Part shown: positions 44,403 through 53,713 of the stretch, in pieces
How the letters are laid out: every line of letters starts with the position of its first letter
Numbering within the stretch: position 1 is the first letter of the stretch
Assembly: GCA_948676835.1 (NCBI GenBank)
Contig: CAPOZU010000008.1
Span: 20,661-84,660, forward strand
Length of the DNA: 64,000 nt
Direction of reading: 5' to 3'
Source: an uncultured Clostridia bacterium
GTDB lineage: Bacteria > Bacillota > Clostridia > TANB77 > CAG-508
The notes under the pieces: generated by a model
What the model was told of the DNA's origin: nothing
What the model saw: the letters and a program-made list of their open reading frames with translations, nothing else
Databases searched by the model: none
Made by a program: the position numbers and the translations under genes

Positions 44403-45918
44403 ATGAAAAATTTTAAAATTACAATATATAATTTAATACTTATAATTATAATTTTGTTAATTACAATTTGTTTTTTTATTGGAATTACAGTAAATACCAA
44501 TAAAAAAACAAATTTAAAAAAGTATGTGGCAGAAATGGAGTTAATACAAGAAAAAGTAAATCAAGTAAGAAAAGAGTATCTTACTTGGGAAAATTATAAT
44601 GTAAATGAACCTGGAAATTTTTTGTTTTATATTCAAAATTTGGGATATGTAAATGCAAATTCAGCATCTAATATTTATATAGGTGAATTTAATGAAATAT
44701 TAAATATTTTAAATAATGAAAACACCCAATATTGGGATATGAATATAGATTCAATATTAACAAATTATTGCTATTTTAATCCTGAAAATTTAAAAAGGCA
44801 TTTCCGGAATTAATACAAAATTGAATGTGATTATAAATTTCTATACAGGAAATGTAATAGAAAAAAATGGGATTAAAGACATAAATAATAAAGTAATACA
44901 TAGACAGTATGATACAAATTTAGGAAATAAATTAGTAACAGTATCACTTAATAGTAATTTACAGACTGTAGCTGAAATTGTTGAAAATAATGGATTATCA
45001 CAAAGAATTAAAATATCCTTTAATCAAAATGATATTAAAAATAATATATCAGAGGTATATTATTATACTGATGAAATCGAGAATAGCAAATTATGTACAG
45101 AATTACAAGATTATATATATTTAAGAGACGAAAATTCAGTGTATTTCACTATAACTAAATCAGGAATTTATAATTTTTTAATCAAAGACGTAAATCATAG
45201 AGAATATAAATCAGCTCAAATTGAGATTTCTCTTTGTAATAAGCCAGTTCTATCTGATGGAATGACAGGAATATATTGGGATGAAGAGGGAAAAGAAATA
45301 ACTGTTGAAAATGAAAATGATCCACAATGGTATAATTATTCTTCAATCTTGAAATTTGCAAATGCTAAGACACAAGATGGTAATTATTGGGTGTGGATAC
45401 CTAGATTTTTGTACAATATCACAGAAGATACAACTAGTATACAGTATGCTATAGAAACTACTGATAAGAATACTCAAGGAAAAAATATAATAGGATATAA
45501 GCTTCAAGAAACATTTAAAAATAATGATAATTGTTATGGTTTTTGGGTTTCAAAATTCCAAGTAAATGAAGATTATAATGGAAGCATTTCATCAAAACCA
45601 GGACAAACTCTTACAATAACATATATGAAAGATACTGATAAAAAGTTAAAAAATTATAAGTTAGATGTGAATTTAATGTCAAAACAAGAAAGAGATGCAA
45701 TGATAGTTATAGCAAATTCTGAGAATATAAATATTTCAAATGATTTAGTTCATTATGCTGGTGGAGGAGTTACTCAAAATGATTATATTTTAAATACAAA
45801 ATATTCATCAACAGGAAATGTATATGGTGTTTATGATTTAATAACATCAGAAAACGAGCTTTTTTCCGACAGCAATATATCTGATTTAGGAAGATATAGA
45901 TTAGTATTAAAAAAATAA
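44403..45918 (+). CDS. Pilin-like membrane-anchored protein, read through a +1 shift at CGG
   Basis: A 504-aa product if the CGG at 44805 is shifted. The N-terminal basic residues and 24-residue hydrophobic helix (about 10-33) resemble type IV prepilin or pseudopilin anchors. The C-terminal part has the DGMTGIYWDEEG and NYWVWIPRFLYNI motifs typical of clostridial surface proteins of this class. The zero frame ends HFRN-stop; skipping the C gives HFGINTKLNV and joins directly to the downstream open frame, which has no start codon or RBS of its own. Exported surface role inferred. Confidence 0.78.
44805..44808 (+). other. CGGA recoding site in the pilin-like gene
   Basis: In-frame CGG after TTC, followed by AAT TAA in the zero frame. 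Reading CGGA as one unit joins two open frames of 136 and 365 codons into one gene. Confidence 0.82.
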
Positions 45919-45957
45919 AATATTATGAAATATAGCAATTTTATAAGGAGAAAATGT

Positions 45958-47761
45958 ATGTCTAATCTAAATGAAAAGATAAATTTAAATATACATATGT
46001 ATATATTTATTATTATTGCAAGTATTGCAATAATAAATGATAATATTATATATTTTTCTAATTTAAGTTATGAAATATCTTTATTAATTTCAGTGATATT
46101 GATTGTAGTACCAGCCATTTATTTAATAAAGAAAAAAATTATCGAAATTAAAACAAATTTTAGTAAATGGGATTTAATTGCAATTATTCCTTATTGCATT
46201 ATAAGTTTTATAATAATACTACATATAGATGATTTTGTAGACACAATATCATATCATTTATACAATCAAAGGAATCCTTTTATAGATAAAATTAATTTTG
46301 ATTTATTACCAAGTTCAACATTCTTTTTTCCACTAGGAGATAGAATGAATTATATTTTGGTAAGATTTTTGGGATATAGATTAGGAAATTTACTTTATCT
46401 ATATTCTACTATTATTATTTTTTATCAAATAAAAAGATTTTTAAATCTTATAATCCCAGAAATCAATAACAAAATAGTAATTGCATTTTCTAGTATAATG
46501 TTATATACATTTTCAGTTAATTTATGTATTGGAGAATTTAGTATAGACATATTTTCTACAGTTATCTTACTTGAATTATTGTATATAGCTATAAATAGTA
46601 TTAATGTTTTAGAAAATAAAAAATATTTATATTTTTCTTTTTTACTTGCAGGAATTTCAATTGGGATAAAAATATCTAATGTTATATTTGCAAGTGTGAT
46701 ACTCGTATATATAATTATAAAATCTTATAAAAATTTAAAAAATATAAAATTATATGATATAGCTATATGTGTTATTTTGTTTATCATTCCTTTTGGAATA
46801 TATATGATAAATAATTATATTCAAACACAAAATCCAATTTTTCCATTCTATAATTCAATTTTTCAATCTAGTTATTATGAAGAAAATTCTGCAAAAGATG
46901 TAAGACTAGGAGCCAAAAATATTATTGAAACAATTACTTGGCCAATAACTATTAGTATAAATCCTTTAAGAGGAGATGATATTAGAGGATTAGTGGACCC
47001 AGTGTGGGGAATTGGTTTTTCTATTTTAATATATTGTTTAATAAGAAATAAAAAATATAAAAAAGTTATAAATTTAGCAATCTTAATTATGATTTCAACT
47101 GCTGTTTGGATAATTTTTGCATCTGGATATGTAAGATATGGAATGTTTATTCCTATAACATATTTCTTGATTGAGATATATGTTTTTTATAATGCAATTA
47201 ATGAAATATATAGAATTTATAAATCTATTATAGGAAACAAAAAAGAAAAAAATAAGATATTCAAATTAATATTGAATTTTGTACTAATTTTTGCAATATT
47301 AATACAGTTAATGTTTTCAATATTTTTGGGTGTTGTTTATATACTTGACAAAATAAAAGTTTCTATAGAAGATTTTTCATATAATGTAGAAGAAAATACA
47401 GTTTCAGAAAAGTATAATATTGATGGTGTGTGGATTTCATCAAGATATAATACATCTTGTATTGATTTAATAAGAAATGAAGAAAATCCAATGTATAATG
47501 CAGATATAATTGTGGAAAAAGATCCAATGATGAATGTAAAAAATAATTTTTCAAAATTTTCACAAGAAAAATTCTATGAAAAAATCAAACGGAAAAAAAT
47601 TATATACGGTTTTAAACGAAAAGTATTTTGATTATTGTGCTTTACTTTTTAAAAATGCAGGATTTGAAGTAGAAAAAACATGTGATACTTATTATAATTC
47701 AAAATTTCAAAATAAAAATAATTTATGGTATATTGTAGAACTAAAATATGTAGGAAAATAG
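45958..47761 (+). CDS. Multi-spanning membrane protein (GT-C glycosyltransferase-like), +1 shift at CGG
   Basis: A 600-aa protein with at least ten hydrophobic helices and an early acidic loop (DDFVDTISYHLYNQRNPFID) like those of GT-C lipid-sugar transferases; the family is tentative. ATG 45958 is chosen because AAGGAG lies 8 bases before it. The first frame ends KIKRKKIIYG...-stop. Skipping the C at 47590 gives KIKGKKLYTVLNEKYFDYC and 50 more residues to TAG 47761, replacing a shorter Lys-rich end with a structured-looking tail. It follows the pilin-like gene and may be involved in envelope assembly. Confidence 0.7.
47590..47593 (+). other. CGGA recoding site in the membrane protein gene
   Basis: In-frame CGG after AAA. 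The zero frame runs 13 more codons to TGA. The shifted frame gives a longer, more protein-like C terminus. This is the least certain of the seven because no homolog could be compared. Confidence 0.65.
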
Positions 47762-47791
47762 CTAAAATTTAATATTTTGACATTAAAAGTA

Positions 47792-47820
47792 TTGACAAAA
47801 GCATTAAAATGTTGTAAAGT
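47792..47820 (+). promoter_or_regulatory. Promoter of ylxM-ffh operon
   Basis: TTGACA (47792-47797), 17-base spacer, TAAAGT (47815-47820). A second -35-like TTGACA-type sequence lies 15 bases upstream. Confidence 0.7.
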
Positions 47821-47851
47821 ATATTAGCATTACAAATATAGAGGTGGTCAA

Positions 47852-48202
47852 ATGGAAAAAAATATTAAGATGAGTATTCTTTTAGACTTATACGGCAAGC
47901 TTTTAACAGAAAAACAATACAATCTTTTAAATGACTACTATAATAATGATTTTTCTCAATCAGAAATTGCTGAAAATGAAGAAATAACAAGGCAAGCTGT
48001 TAGAGATAATCTAAAAAAAGGTGAGAATAATCTATTAGAATATGAAGATAAACTAAAGATTATGGAAAAAAACTTAGAGGCGGAAAATAAAATTAATTCG
48101 GTATTAGATGATATAAAAAATTGTAAAAATAAAATATCAGATAAAGAAGTTATTAAGCTTCTAAAAAATATTGAAGAAAAATTAAAAGAAGCCAGAAGAT
48201 AA
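47852..48202 (+). CDS. ylxM: YlxM-like DNA-binding protein (UPF0122)
   Basis: A 116-aa helix-turn-helix protein of the YlxM family (LLTEKQYNLLNDYYNNDFSQSEIAENEEITRQAVRDNLKKGE). Always next to ffh in Firmicutes and thought to modulate the signal recognition particle. GAGGTGG precedes the ATG. It has its own promoter and is 24 bases upstream of ffh. Confidence 0.9.
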   Translation: MEKNIKMSILLDLYGKLLTEKQYNLLNDYYNNDFSQSEIAENEEITRQAVRDNLKKGENNLLEYEDKLKIMEKNLEAENKINSVLDDIKNCKNKISDKEVIKLLKNIEEKLKEARR

Positions 48203-48226
48203 AATTATATATAGGGAGGAAAAGTA

Positions 48227-49588
48227 ATGGCTTTTGAAGGACTTTCATCCAGATTACAAGAAATAACTAGAAAGCTAAAAGGAAAAGCTAGAATAACTGA
48301 AGACGACTTAAAAGAAGTTTTAAGAGAAGTTAAACTTGCATTACTTGAAGCGGATGTTAACTACAAAATTGTTAAAGAATTTGTAGCAACAATTCAGGAA
48401 AAAGCTTTAGGTCAAGATGTTTTAAAATCTCTTACACCAGGTCAACAAGTTATTAAAATAGTAAAAGATGAAATGGTCCTATTGCTTGGAGGAGAAGAAT
48501 CAAAAATCAATTTCACTCCAAATCCACCTACAGTTATAATGCTAGTTGGTCTTCAAGGTTCTGGTAAAACAACAACAGCCGGAAAACTTGCAAACATTAT
48601 AAGAAAGCAAGGCAAAAAGCCTTTATTAGTAGCATGTGATGTATATAGGCCAGCTGCTATAAAGCAATTAGAAGTTGTTGGTAAGCAATTAGACATTCCA
48701 GTATATACAAATGAAAATACAAAGGATGTAAATGTAATTGCAAAACAAGCAATAAATGTTGCGATATCAAAGTTAAATGATGTTATTATTATAGATACTG
48801 CAGGACGTCTTCAAATAGATGAAGCGTTAATGCAAGAACTTAAAGATTTAAAATCAAATGTTAAACCACATGAAATACTATTAGTAGTAGATTCAATGAC
48901 AGGTCAAGATGCAGTAAACATTGCAGATACATTTAATAAAGAATTAGGAATTGATGGTATTGTTCTTACAAAACTAGATGGTGATACAAGAGGTGGTGCT
49001 GCATTATCAGTTAAAAAAATTACAGGAAGACCAATAAAATTTGCAGCAACTGGAGAAAAACTATCAGATATCGAAGTTTTCCATCCAGAAAGAATGGCAT
49101 CAAGAATTTTAGGAATGGGCGATGTACTTTCAATTATTGAAAAAGCAGAAGAAACATTTGATTTAGAAGAAGCTCAAAAATTAGAACAAAAATTGAAAAA
49201 ACAAAGTTTTGATTTAGATGATTACTTAGGTCAATTAAGACAAATGAAAAAGATGGGTTCTTTTTCATCAATCTTAAAAATGATACCAGGTCTTGGAAGT
49301 AAATTAAAAGATGTTGAAGTAGATGATAAAGAGTTCTTAAGAATAGAAGCTATTATTTGTTCAATGACAAAAGAAGAAAGAAGAAATCCAAAAGTATTAA
49401 ATGGAAGTAGACGTTTAAGAATTGCAAAAGGTAGTGGAACTTCAGTTGAACAAATAAATAAATTTATGAAATCATTTGAGATGACACAAAAAATGATGAA
49501 AGAAATGACTTCAAATAAAGGTATGATGAAAAGAATGATGAAAAATATGAACATGAATATGGATGACTTAAACAATTTGAAGTTTTAA
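48227..49588 (+). CDS. ffh: Signal recognition particle protein Ffh
   Basis: A 453-aa SRP GTPase. It has the N domain, the G domain with GLQGSGKTTTAGKLA (about 107-121), DTAGRLQ and TKLDGDTRGGA, and the C-terminal Met-rich M domain (MMKEMTSNKGMMKRMMKNMNMN) that binds signal peptides and 4.5S RNA. Co-translational membrane targeting. Confidence 0.97.
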   Translation: MAFEGLSSRLQEITRKLKGKARITEDDLKEVLREVKLALLEADVNYKIVKEFVATIQEKALGQDVLKSLTPGQQVIKIVKDEMVLLLGGEESKINFTPNPPTVIMLVGLQGSGKTTTAGKLANIIRKQGKKPLLVACDVYRPAAIKQLEVVGKQLDIPVYTNENTKDVNVIAKQAINVAISKLNDVIIIDTAGRLQIDEALMQELKDLKSNVKPHEILLVVDSMTGQDAVNIADTFNKELGIDGIVLTKLDGDTRGGAALSVKKITGRPIKFAATGEKLSDIEVFHPERMASRILGMGDVLSIIEKAEETFDLEEAQKLEQKLKKQSFDLDDYLGQLRQMKKMGSFSSILKMIPGLGSKLKDVEVDDKEFLRIEAIICSMTKEERRNPKVLNGSRRLRIAKGSGTSVEQINKFMKSFEMTQKMMKEMTSNKGMMKRMMKNMNMNMDDLNNLKF

Positions 49589-49651
49589 TTAATTAGTTTT
49601 TAAATTTTTAAATTTATATATATTTATATATTTTCAGGAGGTGAATTTATA

Positions 49652-49888
49652 ATGGTAAAAATAAGATTACAAAGAGTTGGAAAGAAAAAAGCTCCTTTCT
49701 ATCATATAGTAGTAGCTGATTCTAGATCTCCAAGAGATGGAAAAATCGTTGAAAAAATAGGAACATACAATCCTATGACAGATCCAGCAACAATAGTTTT
49801 AGATAACGAAAAAGTTGCTACATGGATTAAAAACGGTGCAAAACCAACAGATACAGTTAAAGCATTAATCGAAAAAGCATCTAAATAA
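49652..49888 (+). CDS. rpsP: 30S ribosomal protein S16
   Basis: A 78-aa S16 (MVKIRLQRVGKKKAPFYHIV, ADSRSPRDGKIVEKIGTYNP). AGGAGGTGA precedes the ATG. First gene of the ribosome-maturation set rpsP-khpA-rimM-trmD-rplS. Confidence 0.97.
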   Translation: MVKIRLQRVGKKKAPFYHIVVADSRSPRDGKIVEKIGTYNPMTDPATIVLDNEKVATWIKNGAKPTDTVKALIEKASK

Positions 49889-49966
49889 GTAAAAGATATT
49901 TTAATGTAAAAATCGCAATTCTAATTATCAAAAGTAAATAGAAGTGCGGAGAAAGGATTTGAGAAA

Positions 49967-50197
49967 ATGAAAGATGTACTTGAAGTATTAATTAAAAATT
50001 TAGTAGATAATCCTGATGAAGTATCTATTACAGAAAAAACAGAAGCTAAATCAATTTGCTATGAAGTAAAAGTGGCAAAAAATGATATGGGCAAAGTTAT
50101 TGGAAGACAAGGAAAAATGGCTAAAGCTATAAGATCAATAATCAAAGCTGTAGCAACAAAAGAACATAAAAAAGTAAATGTTGAATTTCTTGATTAG
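49967..50197 (+). CDS. khpA: KH-domain RNA-binding protein KhpA (YlqC)
   Basis: A 76-aa protein, almost only a KH domain (GXXG loop GRQGKMAKAIRSII). Conserved between rpsP and rimM in Firmicutes; it partners KhpB in RNA regulation and cell elongation. Its stop codon is 12 bases before the rimM start. Confidence 0.93.
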   Translation: MKDVLEVLIKNLVDNPDEVSITEKTEAKSICYEVKVAKNDMGKVIGRQGKMAKAIRSIIKAVATKEHKKVNVEFLD

Positions 50198-50209
50198 GTG
50201 TTGATAAAT

Positions 50210-50714
50210 ATGAATAAATATTTAGAATTAGGTCAAATTGTAAATGTTAAAGGTCTAAAAGGTGAAGTAAAGGTTAATTCTTTTACAGATGACAATACTA
50301 AATTTGAAAGAATACCTAAAGTTTTTGTAAAACACAAAAATGATTTAACTGAATATGAAATAGAAAAAGTTGGATACAATAAGAATCAAGTTATTATTAA
50401 ATTCAAAAATGTAGATACAGTAGAAGAAGCAGAAAAACTCAGAAATTCTTATATCGTTGTAGATAGAGAAATTTTTCGGTAAGCTTCCAGAAGGTGTATA
50501 TTATATAGCAGATTTAATTGGTTTAGATGTATTTACAGAATCTGATGAATATTTAGGAAAAGTTGATGATATTTTTTCAACAGGTAGTAATGATGTTTAT
50601 GTTGTAAAAGATGAGCTTGGAAAACAAAAGCTTTTACCAGGAATTGATGAAGTAATTAAAATTATAGATATTGAAGCTGGTAAAATAATAGTAAACCTAA
50701 TAGAAGGATTATAA
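50210..50714 (+). CDS. rimM: Ribosome maturation factor RimM, read through a +1 shift at CGG
   Basis: A 167-aa 16S rRNA processing factor that binds S19 in the 30S head. The N-terminal barrel (YLELGQIVNVKGLKGEVKV) is followed at the junction by REIFR then stop. Skipping the C at 50477 reads IF-GKLPEGVYYIADLIGLDVF and continues through the PRC-barrel domain to TAA 50714, normal family length. The zero frame stops immediately (CGG TAA), so without the shift the PRC domain would be lost. ATG 50210 is used; the in-frame GTG at 50198 is less likely. trmD starts 5 bases after. Confidence 0.92.
50477..50480 (+). other. CGGT recoding site in rimM
   Basis: In-frame CGG after TTT and directly before a TAA stop in the zero frame (CGG TAA). 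Reading CGGT as one unit continues AAG CTT CCA and restores the PRC-barrel domain. Here the fourth base of the quadruplet is the T of the stop codon. Confidence 0.9.
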
Positions 50715-50718
50715 TATT

Positions 50719-51439
50719 ATGAAATTTGATGTATTAACTCTTTTTCCTGAGATGTTTGAACCTATAAAGCAAAGTGTTATAGGTAGAGCTGTTGGGAAAG
50801 ATTTATTAGAAATAAATTTAATAAATATTAGAGATTTCTCAAAGGACAAACACAAAAAAGTTGATGATACAGTATATGGTGGAGGAGCAGGAATGCTTAT
50901 TCGTCCAGATGTTGTATATGATTGCTTTAATTCAGTAAAAGATGAAAATGCTAAAGTAATTTATTTATCACCACAAGGAAAAAAACTTTGTCAAAGTAAG
51001 GTTGAAGAATTAGCTAAAGAAAAACATCTAATACTTTTATGTGGACACTATGAAGGAATAGACCAAAGAGTTATAGACAAAATTGTAGATGAAGAAATTT
51101 CAATCGGAGATTATGTTTTAACTGGAGGAGAAATACCAGCTATGGTGTTAATAGATAGTGTGTCAAGATATGTAGATGGTGTTTTAGCCCAAGGATCTAC
51201 TCATGAAGAAAGCTTTTCAAGCCGGACTTTTAGAGTATCCTCAATATACAAGACCAGAAGAATTTGAAGGAATGAAAGTTCCAGAAATATTACAATCTGG
51301 TCATCATGAAAATATTGATAAATGGCGCAGAAAAAAAGCAATAGAAACAACTTACATAAAAAGACCTGAACTTTTAGAAAAAGTTCAACTGACAAACGAA
51401 GAAAAGAAATATTTAGAAGAATTAAGAAATAAAAAGTGA
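50719..51439 (+). CDS. trmD: tRNA (guanine37-N1)-methyltransferase, read through a +1 shift at CGG
   Basis: A 239-aa trefoil-knot methyltransferase that makes m1G37, a modification known to suppress +1 frameshifting. The SAM knot is seen in LLCGHYEGIDQR and IGDYVLTGGE. The zero frame ends SFSSRTFRV...-stop. Skipping the C at 51223 gives SFSSGLLEYPQYTRP, the highly conserved TrmD sequence, and the normal C-terminal domain to TGA 51439. The gene that guards the reading frame in other bacteria itself needs a frameshift here. Confidence 0.95.
51223..51226 (+). other. CGGA recoding site in trmD
   Basis: In-frame CGG after AGC. The restored Gly is in the near-invariant GLLEYPQYTRP motif of TrmD, so both the frame and the identity of the residue are strongly constrained. 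This is the clearest of the seven sites. Confidence 0.95.
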
Positions 51440-51477
51440 GAAAATCACATCCATTATTGAAAGAAGGAGGAAATAAA

Positions 51478-51984
51478 ATGGATATTTTAAAATCTATTGA
51501 ACATGAACAACTTAAAAATAAAATACCAGAATTACGTATCGGTGATACAGTAAAAGTTCATGTTAGAATAAAAGAAGGAAACAAAGAAAGAATCCAAGTT
51601 TTCGAAGGAATTATTATAAAGAAACAAGGTGGAGGAGTAAATGCAACATTCACAGTAAGAAGAATCTCTTATGGTGTTGGTGTTGAAAAAACATTCTTAG
51701 TACATTCTCCAATGATTGAAAAAGTTGAATTAGTTAGAGTTGGTAAAGCTAGAAGAGCTAAACTTTATTACTTAAGAGATAGAGTTGGTAAAGCAGCTAA
51801 AACTAAAGAAAAAATTGGAGCAAGAATTGAAAACAGAGAAATCGTTATCAAAGAAGAAGTTGTTCCTGGTGAATCTGTATCTGAAGAAACAGCTACAGAA
51901 GCTGATGTTGCTGAAGCTGTTGAAGCAGTTAAAGCAGAAGAAGCTGCAAAAGCTGAAGAAGCAAAAAAAGAAGATAAAGAATAA
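51478..51984 (+). CDS. rplS: 50S ribosomal protein L19 with acidic C-terminal tail
   Basis: A 168-aa L19. The core (MDILKSIEHEQLKNKIPELR through KLYYLRDRVGKAAKTKEKI) is normal, about 120 residues. An extra tail of about 45 residues rich in Glu, Ala and Lys (VKAEEAAKAEEAKKEDKE) follows. ATG 51478 has AAGGAGG 8 bases upstream; the longer open frame to 51436 overlaps trmD. Confidence 0.95.
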   Translation: MDILKSIEHEQLKNKIPELRIGDTVKVHVRIKEGNKERIQVFEGIIIKKQGGGVNATFTVRRISYGVGVEKTFLVHSPMIEKVELVRVGKARRAKLYYLRDRVGKAAKTKEKIGARIENREIVIKEEVVPGESVSEETATEADVAEAVEAVKAEEAAKAEEAKKEDKE

Positions 51985-51999
51985 TATTTATTATTTTAT

Positions 52000-52038
52000 A
52001 GAAAGTTTAGATATTTTAAAGTCTGAACTTTCTTTTTT
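52000..52038 (+). terminator. rplS terminator
   Basis: Stem AGAAAGTTTAGA with TCTGAACTTTCT (52000-52011, 52022-52033; one G-U pair), followed by a T run. Ends the ylxM-rplS operon. Confidence 0.85.
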
Positions 52039-52132
52039 TATATTATTATAGATTCTTATAATATAAAGTTATGTGTATGCTTGATACACAATCTTACAAA
52101 GTAAGATTGACATACTATTTTAGGGAAATAAT

Positions 52133-52161
52133 TTGACATTTTATGTAAAGTTCTATATAAT
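52133..52161 (+). promoter_or_regulatory. Consensus sigma-A promoter of the 52261 gene
   Basis: TTGACA (52133-52138), 17-base spacer, TATAAT (52156-52161): a perfect consensus. A leader of about 95 bases with two short hairpins (near 52182 and 52209) follows. Confidence 0.9.
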
Positions 52162-52260
52162 ATATGAGTAATATTTTAGTAGGCGAAAGCCAGTTTCCTT
52201 TTTTATATCTGGAAATACCAGTTAGCATTAAAAACATTAACAAAATAGGAGGAAAGCCAT

Positions 52261-53178
52261 ATGACAATTGTTGTAGTATCCATTGTTGCCTATTTAATTG
52301 CTGCATTTATATTGAGTAATTATTTAAAAAAACGGCAACCAGATGAAGAATGGACTCCGGAGTCTGAAAACACTGAAAAAGCAGAAGGAAGCAATGAAGA
52401 AGAATGTGAGGATGCAGAAATTTTAGAAGAGCCAGAAGAAAAAAAGAAAGCAACATGGAAAAACAATGAAATTGAAGCATCTGAACTTGTTCCTTTTGTT
52501 AAAACTGCCAAAACAGCAACTGAAGCAAAATATGCATTAGAGCAAAACAATTCAGGAAAAATACAAGCAATACTTGCAAGAACCAAGGTATTTGCAGTAC
52601 AGGAATATTTGCTCCAATATCCTGCTCTTAGAGGCTGTGCATTAGTGGAAATCTGTGAGAATCCATCTAATTTCAATTATGACAATCCTCTTGTTCAGGA
52701 CGATTTTAATAAGGCTATGGAAAGAGTCAAATTAAAACCTGAACAGGAAATAAGAATTGCCAAATGCAAAAGCTATACAATTAAACTAGCACTTTTAAGA
52801 AGAAGCAAATTAACAGGAGAGGGATTAGTTGCTTTTTGTGAGAACACAGGAGAAGTAAATTTAGAAAGTGAATTTGTAAGAAATTGGATTGATAAAGCTA
52901 TGAAAAGAACAAAGCTTACTCCAAAGCAGGAGGCTCAAATTGCAAAAACAGGATTTTATGAGATGCAAAGAGCACTTATGCTGATGAGACCAGATCTTTC
53001 TTACGAAGGTTTCCTTGAAATTTGCAGAAATCCTAAAGAACTCAGAATGAGCAGTACTACAGTACAGGAATGGTTCAAAAAAATAACCAAACGGCTTGCT
53101 CCAACACTTGACAGTGATCAAAAGTTCAAGCTTGCAAAAACAAAAATTGAAGGGGTACTTGAAGGTCTAACTGAATAA
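52261..53178 (+). CDS. Membrane-anchored helical-repeat protein with in-frame CGG codons
   Basis: A 305-aa protein of unknown family. An N-terminal membrane helix (about 2-20), an acidic linker (25-65) and three or so helical repeats of about 65 residues (aligned on KLKPEQEIRIAK, KLTPKQEAQIAK and TLDSDQKFKLAK). Codon use differs from the neighbours (more CAG, CTT, CTC, GGA-CAG runs). CGG occurs in frame twice (52333, 53092) and must be read as a normal triplet to keep the protein intact. It has its own strong promoter and a 46-bp palindromic terminator, which suggests an acquired single-gene unit like pckG. Confidence 0.72.
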   Translation: MTIVVVSIVAYLIAAFILSNYLKKRQPDEEWTPESENTEKAEGSNEEECEDAEILEEPEEKKKATWKNNEIEASELVPFVKTAKTATEAKYALEQNNSGKIQAILARTKVFAVQEYLLQYPALRGCALVEICENPSNFNYDNPLVQDDFNKAMERVKLKPEQEIRIAKCKSYTIKLALLRRSKLTGEGLVAFCENTGEVNLESEFVRNWIDKAMKRTKLTPKQEAQIAKTGFYEMQRALMLMRPDLSYEGFLEICRNPKELRMSSTTVQEWFKKITKRLAPTLDSDQKFKLAKTKIEGVLEGLTE

Positions 53179-53219
53179 AGCAAAGCACCTGGAGAATTCT
53201 CCAGGTGCTTTGCTTTATT
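53174..53219 (+). terminator. 46-bp perfect palindrome terminator
   Basis: A perfect inverted repeat centred on GAGAATTCTC, including the stop codon of the 52261 gene in its left arm (TAA 53176-53178). It is followed by TTTAT. Confidence 0.85.
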
Positions 53220-53315
53220 TATATTATAAAAATAATTAGTAAAAATATTTTGAATAAAACACAATGTATAGAGAAAAATGATACAATAATAGATATAAAA
53301 AATTTAATTTAAGGG

Positions 53316-53344
53316 TTGACAAAGTAAAAAGAATGCATTATAAT
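53316..53344 (+). promoter_or_regulatory. Promoter of tRNA-Gly pair
   Basis: TTGACA (53316-53321), 17-base spacer, TATAAT (53339-53344): perfect consensus, 23 bases before the first tRNA. Confidence 0.9.
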
Positions 53345-53367
53345 TTATACTTGTCAGAGGAAATAAT

Positions 53368-53441
<74 letters not shown>

Positions 53442-53469
53442 ACAAATTTCCATTGATAAAGTAAATATC

Positions 53470-53543
<74 letters not shown>

Positions 53544-53591
53544 ATAAATTGTCATTGTATTAGAAATAAGTCTAGTATGATGGCTTTTTTC

Positions 53592-53620
53592 TTGCAAAAA
53601 AACATTTTGTTGTGTATAAT
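53592..53620 (+). promoter_or_regulatory. Dedicated promoter of the variant tRNA-Gly
   Basis: TTGCAA (53592-53597), 17-base spacer, TATAAT (53615-53620), 19 bases before the tRNA at 53640. The variant tRNA is therefore expressed independently of the ordinary pair. Confidence 0.85.
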
Positions 53621-53639
53621 ATATTTATATTAAATATTT

Positions 53640-53713
<74 letters not shown>

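Noticed and set aside
1254..51226. Seven frame breaks as sequencing or assembly errors
   Set aside because: All are the same change (one extra C before GG) at the same codon and none lies in a homopolymer typical of indel errors. Random errors would include deletions and other bases. Raw reads would still be worth checking.
1026..51439. Interrupted genes as pseudogenes
   Set aside because: aspS, rimM and trmD are core genes with intact regulation and no other damage. A single identical break in each is not decay.
52162..52260. Riboswitch in the leader of the 52261 gene
   Set aside because: Two small hairpins only; no match to a riboswitch core that I know.
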